This document shows positions 23,356 through 34,100 of a stretch of 64,000 nucleotides of DNA, in pieces. Origin of the DNA: Litsea cubeba (Eukaryota; Streptophyta; Magnoliopsida; Laurales; Lauraceae); contig CM022953.1 of assembly GCA_012931725.1 (NCBI GenBank), positions 58,598,574 through 58,662,573 of the forward strand. The letters are read 5' to 3'. Made by a program: the position numbers and the translations under genes. Numbering within the stretch: the first letter of the stretch is position 1; every line of letters begins with the position of its first letter. A model generated the notes under the pieces. The model had not been told where the DNA came from. It did no database searches and was given only the letters and a program-made list of their open reading frames with translations.

Positions 23356-23777
23356 GGGGGAGGCTCTCCTCAACTGCAGTTGAGGAGAGCCTCAGCTGCA
23401 AACGTGCCATAGGCTCGTGTGGTCATAAAATGAATGAAGATGGAGGCCCACCAACGATTTTCATTTTCCCCCCTTTTCCAAAGCCCTCTTCCTGTACTCT
23501 GCGATTTCTGTCTCTCTCTCTTTGAAAATCTCAAGCACTCGAGCTCTCTCCCATCTCCAGCTCAATCTCGATCTCTCCATCTCCCTGCGACGACGAGGCC
23601 CTCTCCGCACTCGAGCTCTCTCTATCTCTCTCCCATCTCCATCTCAATCCCGATCTCTCCATCTCCCTGCGACGACGAGGCCCTCTCCATCCCGATCTCT
23701 CCATCTCCCTGCGACGACGAGGCCCTCTCCATCCTCGAGCTCTCCATCTCCCTGCGACGACGAGGCCCTCTCCATCC
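23356..23777 (+). repeat. Left terminal inverted repeat with 43-bp minisatellite
   Basis: The outer 80 bases hold the palindromic tip. The inner part is strongly CT-rich and contains a repeated unit with the core GCGACGACGAGG at 23587, 23669, 23711, 23754 and (just past the TIR) 23797, with spacings of 82, 42, 43 and 43. Apparent long open frames here are by-products of this biased repeat. CT-rich sequence continues to a possible splice donor GACG/GTAATA at 24115, so the TIR may act as promoter and untranslated first exon. Confidence 0.9.
23360..23393. repeat. 34-bp perfect palindrome at the left tip
   Basis: AGGCTCTCCTCAACTG is followed directly by its own reverse complement, and one further G:C pair extends it to 34 bp with no loop. 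It begins four bases inside the element. Confidence 0.95.
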
Positions 23778-24270
23778 TCGAGCTCTCCATCTCCCTGCGA
23801 CGACGAGGCCCTCTCTCAGCTCGATCCCTCTCTCCCCTCGCGTCGATCTCTCCCTCGCATACCAGTCTCTCTTTCAGCTCGATCTCTCTCCCTCTCTGCG
23901 CAGCGATCTCGGCGATCTCTCTCTGTATTGGATCAGCATCTCGGCGATCTCTCTATCTCTTCCCCTCATCTCTCCCTCTCTCGGCGATCTATCTCTCTGC
24001 GATCTCTCTCTCTGTCTCTACGCAGACCGTCTCTCTATCTCTCGGCGATCTCTCTGTTTCGATTTCCATCGCTCGGTCAAAGCCCCTCTCTCAGCTACTC
24101 TACTGCAGAAGACGGTAATAAAAATTCTTGGAATTTTTCTTTTTACAGAAAACTTGGAACTTTTATTTTCAACCTTGCATCTTTTACTATTGCATTTTCA
24201 TCCTTGGATTTTTTTCAAGCGTTGAAGAGTTCTTATCTCCGCTCTGTAATGATTTTGTGTGAACTCTAGC

Positions 24271-24436
24271 AATGAGGACCATGTGAAATCCGGGTACTTC
24301 CTTGGGCCATCCAATCTTGTTGGCAGAGAAGCTCAGTCACGCAGCTACAGAACCAACAAAAAAGAGGATAATTGGGCCATGTGAAATCCGGGTACTTCCT
24401 TCGGCCATCTCTGCCAACAAGATCTTGGTCCTCATT
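24271..24436. repeat. Compound direct and inverted duplication
   Basis: ATGTGAAATCCGGGTACTTC occurs in direct orientation at 24281 and 24379. AATGAGGACC (24271-24280) and TCTTGTTGGCAGAGA (24315-24329) recur as reverse complements at 24427-24436 and 24408-24422. The mixed polarity suggests template switching during acquisition or repair. Confidence 0.85.
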
Positions 24437-25067
24437 ACAAAGGTTATTTAATGGGATGGTTGCAAATTTTTTGTTTTTTATATTGGATGTTCTGCGGAAG
24501 ATCCCTTGTCTCTGCACCTTTCACATTTTGCAAACCTTCTGCTTTGGGTGGATCTTGCACTTCCAAAGGCTTGATATTATGTGAGTATTCATTTCCTTTT
24601 CCAACTTAAGTTTGATTTTTTGTTACTGAAGTTTTAGCCTCATTTGTTTCTTATGCACTTTAGAGAACTCTGGAATTGGAATTGCCTTTTGGTAGGATTG
24701 CAGAGAGTTTTGTATAATTGTATAAGAACAGTGAAAGATATGAAAATTGTGGGATTTTGGCTTTCAAAGCACACGGACATTGCCTAATGGAGTTTGAAAA
24801 TTTCTGGGGTACTTGTTATATGATTGAATTGGAGATTTCAAAATCATTCTTGTAGAATTAAGGTAATGCTGAGGTGGGGTTGGGTTTAACTGAAGATGCC
24901 ATGACATTTTGTTCAGTAGGTTGAATCCCCTTTCAAACATGGGTTCACTAGTTAGTGGGATTGGGGGTGTTCATGGGCCTGGTTGGGCCATTGCAGAATT
25001 GGTCACTAATTGGGCATGCTCTACTTTTCTCTCTTTCAAATTGTTAGGTTAAAAGTGGTTAGACAAA

Positions 25068-25586
25068 ATGTCATCATCCAATTCCAATTCGAGGAACACT
25101 AATTGGGCTCCAAAATGCCCCTATGGAGTGGAGACATGAGATTATTTACAAGTCATACGGAGACCAATCCGAATCGAAAGTTTTAGAGATGTCCACATTG
25201 GAATGTAAGTGATGTTTTTATGATCATATTTGTTGCAATTATTATTGAAATATTCAATTTGTGATTCAAATAAATTGAATTTTGCTAAAATGAATCTCAT
25301 TTGATTGTAGGATGACAATGGATGTGATGCATTTTTTTGGAAAGATAAAGTGTCAAGGGAGCATCCACCTAACTCAAGCCTTGAAAGAGTCAATGGAAGC
25401 CTGACGTCATCTGTTGAAGGAATTAAAGAAGCCTTTGATTCACAAAACCGACTTATGCATGCAATTATTGAAAGCGAAAATTTAAGGAATCTGTATTTGT
25501 GCAAAATACATCACATTTTGAAAGTTATATGTCATGTATTCGTGATCACGTGCTGTCTTTTAGTTTACATATCTTTCCGGGTGTAA
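25068..25586 (+). pseudogene. GRF-type zinc-finger protein, two exons, broken
   Basis: Exon 1 begins at ATG 25068 (MSSSNSNSRNTNWAPKC) and ends at a GT donor after 25204. Exon 2 starts after an AG acceptor at 25311 and ends at TAA 25584-25586. Across the junction the GRF pattern is visible: CPYGVET, TSHTETNPNRKFY, RCPHWN, then CDAFFWKD. This fits the small plant family with one GRF zinc finger, a helical stretch (SSVEGIKEAFDSQNRL) and a hydrophobic tail (KVICHVFVITCCLLVYIS). GRF fingers bind nucleic acid in other proteins; the role of these small plant versions is not established. Two lesions lie in exon 1: an apparent 2-base insertion after VET and a TAG where the family has Tyr in KFYRC. Exon 2 is fully open. 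Position inside a TIR element suggests transposon cargo. Confidence 0.72.
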
Positions 25587-25821
25587 ATGATATTGTGAAT
25601 GAACTTGTGTTTGTAGTTGATAACATGAATATCTAGTGTAATATGTTGTGATCAGCTGGTTGAACGAAACATTTGTCTCACACATGACAAATTTTTGGCC
25701 TCCATACAAACCCCTATGTCTTATGTGAATGTGTTAGAAAATGCAGATTTGAAGGATTAGGTTCGATTGAATTGCTTGGTACTAATTTTTTGGTTACTTT
25801 TGAATAGAGAAACAGAAAAAA

Positions 25822-27020
25822 AACTTGGTTGAAAATGTGCGCGATTGAAAAACTGACCAAACGCGAATTCATGGGTCCAAAAAATTGCAGATTTTAAGAT
25901 TGCCATATGGTCTTCGAAACCCAAATTTTCAGCAAAAAAATCCATCGGGAAGTTGCCTAACCATTGAGCAAAAAAGTGGTACTCAGCCATTATTTTCAAC
26001 AAAATAGCACATAGGGACCAACTTGGTTGAAAATGTGCGCGATTGAAAAACTGACCAAACGCGAATGCATGGGTTCAAAAAATTGCAGATTTTAAGATTG
26101 CCATATTGTCTTCGAAACCCCAAATTTTCAGCAAAAAAAGCCATCGGGAAGTTGCCTAACCATTGAGTAAAAAAGTGGTACTCAGCCATTATTTTCAGCA
26201 AAACAGCACATAGGGACCAACTTGGTTGAGAATGTGCGCGATTGAAAAACTGACCAAACGGGAATGCATGGGTCCAAAAAATTGCAGATTTTAAGATTGC
26301 CATATGGTCTTCAAAACCCCAAATTTTCAGCGAAAAAATCCATCGGGAAGTTGCCTAACCATTGAGCAAAAAAGTGGTACTCAGCCATTATTCTCAGCAA
26401 AACAGCACATAGTGACCAACTTGGTTGAAAATGTGCGCGATTGAAAAAACTGACCAAACGCGAATGCATGGGTCCAAAAAATTGCAGATTTTAAGATTGC
26501 CATATGGTCTTCGAAACCCCAAATTTTCAGCGAAAAAATCCATCGGGAAGTTGCCTAACCATTGAGCAAAAAAGTGGTACTCAGCCATTATTCTCAGCAA
26601 AACAGCACATAGGGACCAACTTGGTTGAAAATGTGCGCGATTGAAAAACTGACCAAACGCGAATGCATGGGTCCAAAAAATTGCAGATTTTAAGATTGCC
26701 ATATGGTCTTCGAAACCCCAAATTTTCAGTGAAAAAATCCATCGGGAAGTTGCCTAACCATTGAGCAAAAAAGTGGTACTCAGCCATTATTCTCAGCAAA
26801 ACAGCACATAGGGACCAACTTGGTTGAAAATGTGTGCGATTGAAAAACTGACCAAACGCGAATGCATGGGTCCAAAAAATTGCAGATTTTAAGATTGCCA
26901 TATGGTCTTCGAAAACCCTAATTTTCAGCGAAAAAATCCATCTGGAAGTTGCCTAACCATTGAGCAAAAAAGTGGTACTCAGCCATTATTCTCAGCAAAA
27001 CAGCACTACTCAGCCATTAT
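25822..27020. repeat. Tandem array of six ~199-bp units
   Basis: The landmark CTTGGTTGA recurs at 25824, 26022, 26221, 26420, 26620 and 26819 (spacings 198, 199, 199, 200, 199). Units are roughly 95% or more alike. The array ends in a partial copy at about 27000-27030. The unit length is not a multiple of three, so the similar minus-strand reading frames in successive units (GQFFNRAHFQPSW, MAEYHFFAQWLGNF) are shadows. Confidence 0.92.
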
Positions 27021-27530
27021 TCTCAGCAAAAAGTGGATCAGGCATCTAGTTAAATCTAGAGATATGATTTTAAATTGATACAAAGACAAGTGGGACTGTA
27101 TGAGCATACTTGGATAAATTCATGCATAAACAAATAGGCCTAACAATATATACATGTGGAACTCTTAACATAAACTACAAAACTACATACAGTCGAACGA
27201 CAAAGTGTTCAACACAACTATATATAGTTGATTTCACAATTCACATGCATCCATATTATGCAAAGAGTATGAAGCATAAACTCAAGTCTTTCAACGATCA
27301 AAATATATATCCACAGGAAATTGGAGACCAGGAAATGCCCATAAAATTCTGCAAACATCTCAAAAAGTATCCTAGCCTTCACAATGTGAACTTTGCAGTA
27401 AACAGAAGCTGAAATAGAAGGAACTAGGAACGAGGTGTCTAAAATAACTTGCAGCTACAAACTGGAATTGTTAAAACAAACACTAAGAACAGAAGTTTGT
27501 GATTTTGACTGTTAAAAGGAAATATAAAGC

Positions 27531-27662
27531 CTAGTTCATCCTCTGGGAAGCTTCCTTCTGTAGTAGCCTCTCCTTGGCCTTGGATTTGGCTTGCGATATG
27601 GAGCCCATTATCCCACCTCCCCACTTCTTTCGGTACTCCTCGTACTTGTCATTAAAGTTAGC
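27531..27662 (-). CDS. Intact terminal exon of an unrecognised gene
   Basis: On the minus strand a TTTCAG acceptor is followed by 43 codons and TAG. The peptide starts ANFNDKYEEYRKKWGGG, continues IMGSISQAKSKAKERLL and ends QKEASQRMN. It is highly charged and lysine/glutamate-rich, with a predicted-looking helix after the GGG turn. The exon starts in phase 0 and has no lesion. About 500 bases of AT-rich sequence downstream (to about 27035) look like a 3' untranslated region. I do not recognise the family and could not identify upstream exons. Given the right TIR reading inward on the same strand, it is probably a captured gene end that could be transcribed from the TIR. Confidence 0.5.
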   Translation of the reverse strand, partial: ANFNDKYEEYRKKWGGGIMGSISQAKSKAKERLLQKEASQRMN

Positions 27663-29299
27663 CTGAAACAGATATGTATCAGCCACTTTAGATAAGATAT
27701 GGAACACCGCAAGAACACAAGATTTTACTAATTATACACATGAAACTCCACATTTGCCCATCTGCCCAATTGTTCGGTGCTAAATGAACAAAGCCAAACA
27801 TGTTCATGACTGGCAAATAATAGACCCCAAACACAAAATGAAAATGTGCACCTACTTACATAAGTGTTGATTCATCTCAAACATATTATAGTTAATGACA
27901 CCTTCTCTGCATCAGCTAAGCAATTGGGCTGCAATAGACATAACATGAGATAAATAACAGAGTGAAATATGCATCAACTTCCATCATCAAAAAAATTCTT
28001 AAACTAAGGAAAAAATCCTATGTCCTCATCAGATGAATGTGTGGTTGGAGTTAAGCTTATTACTTCACCTACCTACGCAACATACCCACATAACAGATTT
28101 TTCAACTTACGTTAATAGGAGACGGATTTCATCTAATTCGTAACGTGCATAAATGAATTAACTATAGTCCCATTGATGGTGACCATTCATAAAATTACGA
28201 TCAAATGATCAATCTGACTGAATCAACATATGGCAAACATAAAACGTGTAGTATATGTAGCAGATAAATGAGACAATTTTGACTTAGCCATAAATGAGAA
28301 TACAATAGTTCAAGATTCATACAACCAAATGATGTGGCAAATAATAAAACAACTGTATATGACATGTAATGATTTACATAGAAACCAAATGATCTGCAAT
28401 AAATTTACAAGATTCAAACGGGTGTCTTGTCAAAAGACTTCTTCCATAATATGTAACCATGTCCAAATTTCATAGTAAGAAGAACAGATGTGTCCTCAGT
28501 TGCCCTTGTTTTAACATACAACCAATCACATTAAAAACTACAATGATCAAGAAACAGATAATAGATTATCTGTTTAACAATCTACCAATCACATTGAAAA
28601 CTACAATGATAAGCTTAACCATACCATGATCAAGAAACAGATAATAGATTAAAAAATAACATGTAGAGTTTTGGCTACATAGAAAAAGAACATGTAGAAA
28701 TTTCAGAATAAATAATCGGAGAAAAGCTGATTTGTCCAGAAGAACATATAACCAGCTTAAAAATAAAAACTAATCAAGTGGCTTCTACCCAAAAATAAAA
28801 AAAAAACAATAGGCAGAGCATACAAAACAATCCAACGATTGTTGATTCAAAGGAAAACCAATTCCATCACAAATCCACACCCAAAAAAAATCCAAACTTG
28901 ATAGAGAGAATAACAATTTCAATATAAAATCATTGACAGAAAACCACCGATTCAGTTAATGGTTTAGTGGAATTTAGGTGAGATATGAAAGAGAAAAAAC
29001 GAAACCCATCAAAGATCTGGTAACAACTTTCCTTATAAAGGAAAAGGGTGGAAGAAAGAGGATTTGTGAAATTGGGGGAAATCCAGCAGAAGCTATCAAA
29101 AAGAGGAGAGCAAAAGCTATCAAAAAGCCAGCTGCCCAACTTGTGGCCCACCCAGTGGACGGTCAGATGATAATGGGCCCACGTGTCCCACTGCTTTCAC
29201 GGTGGATGATGATGGAGGAATGGAACTCGCTAGCAGAGCATACCCAACAATCCAACGATTAATATGAAAAAGCAGAGAGAGGGAGAAATCTCAATCTTT
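27663..29299 (-). other. AT-rich intron-like interior of the long-TIR element
   Basis: No exon is recognised. Short duplications occur (for example AAACAGATAATAGATTA at about 28553 and 28634). The stretch could be intron between a TIR-borne first exon (donor near 29300) and the exon at 27531-27662, but this is inference. Confidence 0.35.
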
Positions 29300-29450
29300 A
29301 CCTGTCAGTCACCGGAGAGAGAGAGCGGTGCGGGAGAGAGGGAGCAGCAGAGAGATGGGAGAGAGAGACTGCAGACGTCGTCTTCTGGGAGAGAGACAGC
29401 AGGCGAGAGATGGGAGAGAGACGATCTCGGCAGCGATCTCGATCGCAGCG

Positions 29451-29874
29451 GGATGGAGAGGGCCTCGTCGTCGCAGGGAGATGGAGAGCTCGAGGATGGA
29501 GAGGGCCTCGTCGTCGCAGGGAGATGGAGAGATCGGGATGGAGAGGGCCTCGTCGTCGCAGGGAGATGGAGAGATCGGGATTGAGATGGAGATGGGAGAG
29601 AGATAGAGAGAGAGCTCGAGTGCGGAGAGGGCCTCGTCGTCGCAGGGAGATGGAGAGATCGAGATTGAGCTGGAGATGGGAGAGAGCTCGAGTGCTTGAG
29701 ATTTTCAAAGAGAGAGAGACAGAAATCGCAGAGTACAGGAAGAGGGCTTTGGAAAAGGGGGGAAAATGAAAATGGTTGGCGGGCCTCCATCTTCATTCAT
29801 TTTATGACCACACGAGCCTATGGCACGTTTGCAGCTGAGGCTCTCCTCAACTGCAGTTGAGGAGAGCCTCCCCC
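29451..29874 (-). repeat. Right terminal inverted repeat
   Basis: Reverse complement of the left TIR. It has the same palindromic tip and fewer minisatellite cores before the arms diverge near 29451. Reading inward on the minus strand, a possible donor GACAG/GTAAAG lies at 29300, mirroring the arrangement on the left. Confidence 0.9.
29837..29870. repeat. 34-bp perfect palindrome at the right tip
   Basis: Identical to the left-tip palindrome and placed at the same distance from the element edge. Each end of the element therefore carries an inverted repeat within an inverted repeat. Confidence 0.95.
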
Positions 29875-30177
29875 TATATATATATATATTACTCTGACTT
29901 TTTCTGTCATTAAAGTATTAGACCAACTACTGGTGGAGCAGGTAAATCTATCATGAATTGGTACTCAAGGGATTTTACTGTCATTTACTTGCTTGAAAAA
30001 TCAATCATAGACAGGGTCTCACCCAAGAGAACCCCACTGTAATTATTTTGCACATGCTCATTCAACCAAACCATCCACAGCCTTGAGAATTTAAGATTGT
30101 ACTATAAAGGAGATCCAATTGGTCCCCTGCAGAATTACAGAGTAATGGAGGCCACAGCCCCCACATTTGATTGATAC
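29875..30177. other. (TA)n tract and unassigned flank
   Basis: About 16 bases of TA repeat abut the right end of the long-TIR element. The rest is unassigned and ends with GATAC, the left target duplication of the Tat element. It resumes at 42998. Confidence 0.6.
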
Positions 30178-31054
30178 TGTGTGGGGAGATTTCCAGAACC
30201 ACAGGATTACGCTAATCACAGCCATCAGATGAGGCTAAGCACTCTCACGTGCCATCCACGTGGCACCAAGCTCACCCCGGCTACCGGGACAGAGGGTCCG
30301 GCCGAAGTCAGGCAGCTCCGGGCCACTAGCGCCGAGCTGGGCCACCCCGGCCACCATTTCGGCAGAGAGCTCCACCTCGGCTGAAGGAGCCGGGATGGAA
30401 GCCGAAGCAAGAAAGAGCCTCCACTTGCGCCCCTCATCCCCCACGTCACCAGGCACGTGGAGGGATGGGGGCACGAGCTAGCAGGACAGATACGACATCC
30501 AGCCGCTCACAATCTTCGCCAGATCCCTGACAGGGCGGCATCCAGCGGTTAAGGCCACATCAGGGCGAGGCCCGAGGGCAGATCCGATGATCCCCTACCG
30601 CCAAAGGCGTCCAACACGATCTGGCCCAACAAGACGCGCATTAAATGCGACGTGGGCTGATCCGACGCGCATTTAATGCAGAGTGGGCTAGATTGGACCG
30701 CATTAATTACAACGTGGGCTGATCATGACTTCCCAGTCGAATCATGAGACCCATGCCTAGATATCGTCCAAGATATCTTCCGAATCGTCTATAAAAAAGG
30801 ACTGCATTTCACATGCAAGGTACGCACAATACAACTCATAGAGCTGTTACTCTGCCTCTCTTCTTCCTCTCCTTCCATTGTTCCAGTTCCTTCACTGACT
30901 TTGGCATCGGAGAGCCTTGCGCCGCCCAGGCCAGGGTCCTCTGACCGTGTGTTCTTCCCTTTCAGGCTTTCGGACGGCACCCAGTCATCACCATCATTGG
31001 ATAAGTCCTCTAAGGCTCCCCAGTTATTGTGGGTCATTATTTTCTGCACCTACA
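30178..31054 (+). repeat. 5' LTR of the Tat element
   Basis: An 877-bp LTR. A TATA box within GTCTATAAAAAAGG (about 30787-30800) precedes the presumed transcription start. A short CAGG-bounded CT-rich stretch follows. A solo LTR of the same family is at 48221-49112. Confidence 0.95.
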
Positions 31055-31056
31055 AT

Positions 31057-31073
31057 TGGCGCCGTCTGTGGGA
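31057..31073 (+). other. Primer-binding site of the Tat element
   Basis: TGGCGCCGTCTGTGGGA starts two bases after the LTR, the usual position. It is a typical Tat-type site and differs from the tRNA-Met sites of the other elements here; I do not assign the tRNA. Confidence 0.8.
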
Positions 31074-31124
31074 AAGTAATATCCCAACCTTCCCAACCTT
31101 CTTAACCTCAATCTCTCAGAAGCC

Positions 31125-34100
31125 ATGCCTCCGAAAGCTAGGAAGGGCGTAGAGTCCTCGAGAGCAGCGCTCGAGCTGCCACCACCGTCGACGGTCGTCC
31201 CTCCTCAAGGGCGCTCCCGCATGGTGCATGGCACGTCTGCAGGCGAGGGCCGCTTAGGCTCTCAGCTCTTTGTCGAGTTCCCCTTCCAAGAGGGGCTCGA
31301 GGCCTCGATCTCAGCAGAAGAAGTCATGCCACCCAGACGCGATGAGCGTCAGCATGAACGTCCTCGGAAGGACAAAGCCGTGGCCGTAGGAGAGACGCGC
31401 CACGTTCAACCCCCCTGCTGCTGGAGGGGTTCTCGAAGCCCAAGCTGCTCTCCTCCAGAGGCAAGAGCAGCTGATTCGCGAGCTCCAGCTTGCAGCTGAG
31501 GGCAGCGCAAACCGCCTCCTTGAGGCAGGTCTCTGAGCCTCAAGGGAAGAAGAGGGACGCCCCCAGCAGGGCAGGCCCAGTCCTCCCCGCGAGGATCTCA
31601 GGAACCATCTGGACCAAAAGAGGAGCCAGATCCGTGACGAAGGCTTCGAGCAACAGCCGGAGTCACCATAGCCGCGATGGCCGAAACTCATAGCCATCGT
31701 AGCCCGAAACACTCCAAGCGAAAGCAAAGGCCCAGACTCCAGAGAAGGACGATGAGCAGGAGCGATTTGAAAAACGCGTCAGATTGGCTCTCAAGCACAA
31801 CCTGGACGTGCGGGACCAGAGGCAGATCTGTGGTCACACTGATCTGGGGGGCTCACCCTTCGCAAAAGAGATCGAGCGCACCCCCTTGCCCAGAAAGTTC
31901 TCCGTCCCGTGGTTCGTCCCCTATGACGGACTGTCCGACCCATCCGCTCACCTCCGACACTTCTCCCAGAATATGTCCATCTGGGGGAATGAGGGTCACC
32001 TGAACTGCAAAATCTTCTCCTCCAGTTTGGGTGACCTCCCCCTGAAGTGGTTCTGTTCTCTCCCAGAGAAGTTCATTTCGAGTTGGAAGGAGCTTCAGCT
32101 CTCCTTCCTGAAGAAGTTCCAAGCCTACACTGTCGTCCCCAAGAAAGAAAGGGACCTCCTCGCCCTAAGAATGAAACAGGGTGAGACCCTCGCCATCTTC
32201 GCCCGGCGATTCTGGGCGGTCTACAGCCAGATCGAGGGCACCAGGGAGGAGATAGCAATCTATGCCTTCCAGCATGCCCTGATCCCCGGCCACGACTTGC
32301 GGAAGGACTTGGCCGGGGACCCCCCAGAGTCCATGCCAGAGTTGATGTCCCGGGTAAAGCGCTTCATCGCCCAGGAGGAAGACGAGATCCGAGCCCGGGA
32401 TCAGGACGGGCATCCGGAGCCCGAGCAGAAGAGTGGCCAGCCTCGGCAGAGAGGCGGGAGGCCCTTCCAGAAGCAGGAGCCCAAGCAGGCCTGGGTCTCC
32501 AGTTCGGCGAAGCCTGCGTCGTCCAGGTCTGGGGGCGCCTGGAAGCCCAGACCTCCCTCCAGCGCCAGTCAGAGCGTCAACGTCGTCTTCAAGGAGCCGA
32601 TCTACCGCATCCTGACTAAGATCAGGTCCAAGCCGTTTTTCAAGTACCCTCAGCCCTTGAAGAATGAGCCCACCGCCGGCAGCCGAAGCAAGCTCTACTG
32701 CTCCTTCCATAGGGGTAACGGGCACAAGACCGAGGACTGTAAGACTTTGCAGTGGTATCTGGAGAAGCTGGCCGAAGAAGGCCACATTCCAGAGTTCGTC
32801 AAGGCAGGTGATGCCGGCGGCAGCGAGGGCCGGATTCACCAGAGCGCAGCCCAGGCTCCAGACAGCGAGGATTCAGAGAAGATCATTAACGTGATCCATT
32901 TGGCATCCTCAGCTCCAGCTTCCTCGTCCCGGGGCAGCTCCCAGGCCCGTGCCGAAGCCAGGCGGGCTTCGCACGGCAAGGAAGTAATGAAAGCCGAACT
33001 CGCCCCGGCACCCAAGAAAGCCCGCCGCGACCGACCCGCCATCTCATTCTCAGACAGAGACCTAGAGGGAATCCAGCTCCCTCACAACGACCCCCTGCTC
33101 CTCACCATGAAGCTGAGAGACTTCACAGTGAAGAGGGTCCTCGTCGACTCCGGCAGCTCCTCCGAGGTCCTCTATTACGACTGCTTCAAGAAGATGAAAC
33201 TCTCCGAAGCAGACCTCACGGAGGTCCGTGCACCCCTGCTAGGGTTGTCCGCCACACCAGTCTACCCCAAGGGCAGGATCACCCTGGAAACCCGAGTTGG
33301 CGGAGCCTCCGTGTCGGCCGACTTTCTAGTCGTGGACGCCCCTTCTCCCTACAACGTCATTCTGGGCAGAACGTGGCTCCACAAGTTAGAAGCAGTCCCT
33401 TCTTCCCTCCATCAAAAGCTGAAGTTCGTCCTTGAGAACAAGGAAGGCAAGATGGAAGTAGTCACAGTGGAGGGGGATCAGCAGCAAGCCAGGCAGTGCA
33501 TGCTGGCCGCAGTCCCGGCGGTGAAGGAGCCAGAGCGCGTCAACCTCGCCGAGTTCGAGAAAGGCCTCGACGAAATCGGCCGAGACCCCGAAAAGAAGAG
33601 CATCGAGGACCTGGCCGAGGTCAGGCTAAACCCGGCAGATCCAGACAGGTTCTTCCTGATTGGCACCCAGCTGCCAGACGAGGAGAGGACTGAACTCTCT
33701 CGGTTCCTGATGCAGAACGTCGACGTCTTCGCTTGGAGCCCAAGCGAAATGCCTGGGGTCGACCCCGAGGTCATGTGCCACAAGCTGAATGTGAACCCCG
33801 ACCACAAGCCGGTAGTGCAGAGGGCCCGTAGGACAGGGCTGCAGCAGACGGATGCGGTCGTCGAAGAGATCGACAACCTGCTAAAGGCAGGAGCCATCCG
33901 GGAAGTCCAGTACCCGGTGTGGCTGGCCAACACGGTGGTGGTCAAGAAGAAAACTGGAAAGTGGAGGGTGTGCGTGGACTTCACGGACTTGAACAGGGCC
34001 TGCCCTAAAGATAGTTTCCCCCTTCCAAAGATCGACCAACTGATCGACGCCACCGCTGGCCACGACCGAATGAGCTTCCTCGACGCCTACAGAGGCTACC

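Larger units (their letters stand above)
23356..29874. mobile_element. 6.5-kb long-TIR DNA element with palindromic tips and gene cargo
   Basis: The ends are inverted repeats of 422 bp (23356-23777) and 424 bp (29451-29874), differing by two substitutions and one 2-bp indel. Both start GGGGGAGGCTCTCC and both are flanked outside by TA repeats, so the target duplication cannot be defined. No transposase is present. The inside holds a broken GRF zinc-finger gene on the plus strand, a 199-bp tandem array and a terminal exon on the minus strand. Long near-identical TIRs plus gene pieces suggest a non-autonomous MULE (Pack-MULE-like). The TA flanks also recall rice Micron-type elements or Tc1/mariner-type TA targeting. 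Superfamily is undecided. Stretches 24120-25067 and 25587-25821 are AT-rich and intron-like, with no recognised gene. Confidence 0.85.

Noticed and set aside
23434..24225. Long open frames (over 190 codons) in the CT-rich left TIR and their mirror in the right TIR
   Set aside because: They exist in several frames at once, consist of Ser/Leu/Pro repeats from the 43-bp minisatellite, and occur in both arms because the arms are copies.
25757..26901. Series of similar approximately 100-residue minus-strand frames, like a protein repeat family
   Set aside because: The 199-bp unit is not a multiple of three, so the frame changes each unit; this is a DNA tandem repeat.
25822..27020. CRISPR-like regular repeats (also 36960-37690)
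   Set aside because: Units are contiguous tandem repeats with no unique spacers, in a plant nuclear context.
32165..32839. 224-codon minus-strand frame opposite Tat gag
   Set aside because: It is a shadow of the GC-rich gag frame on the other strand and has no resemblance to a known protein; the supported antisense gene lies at 39074-41605.
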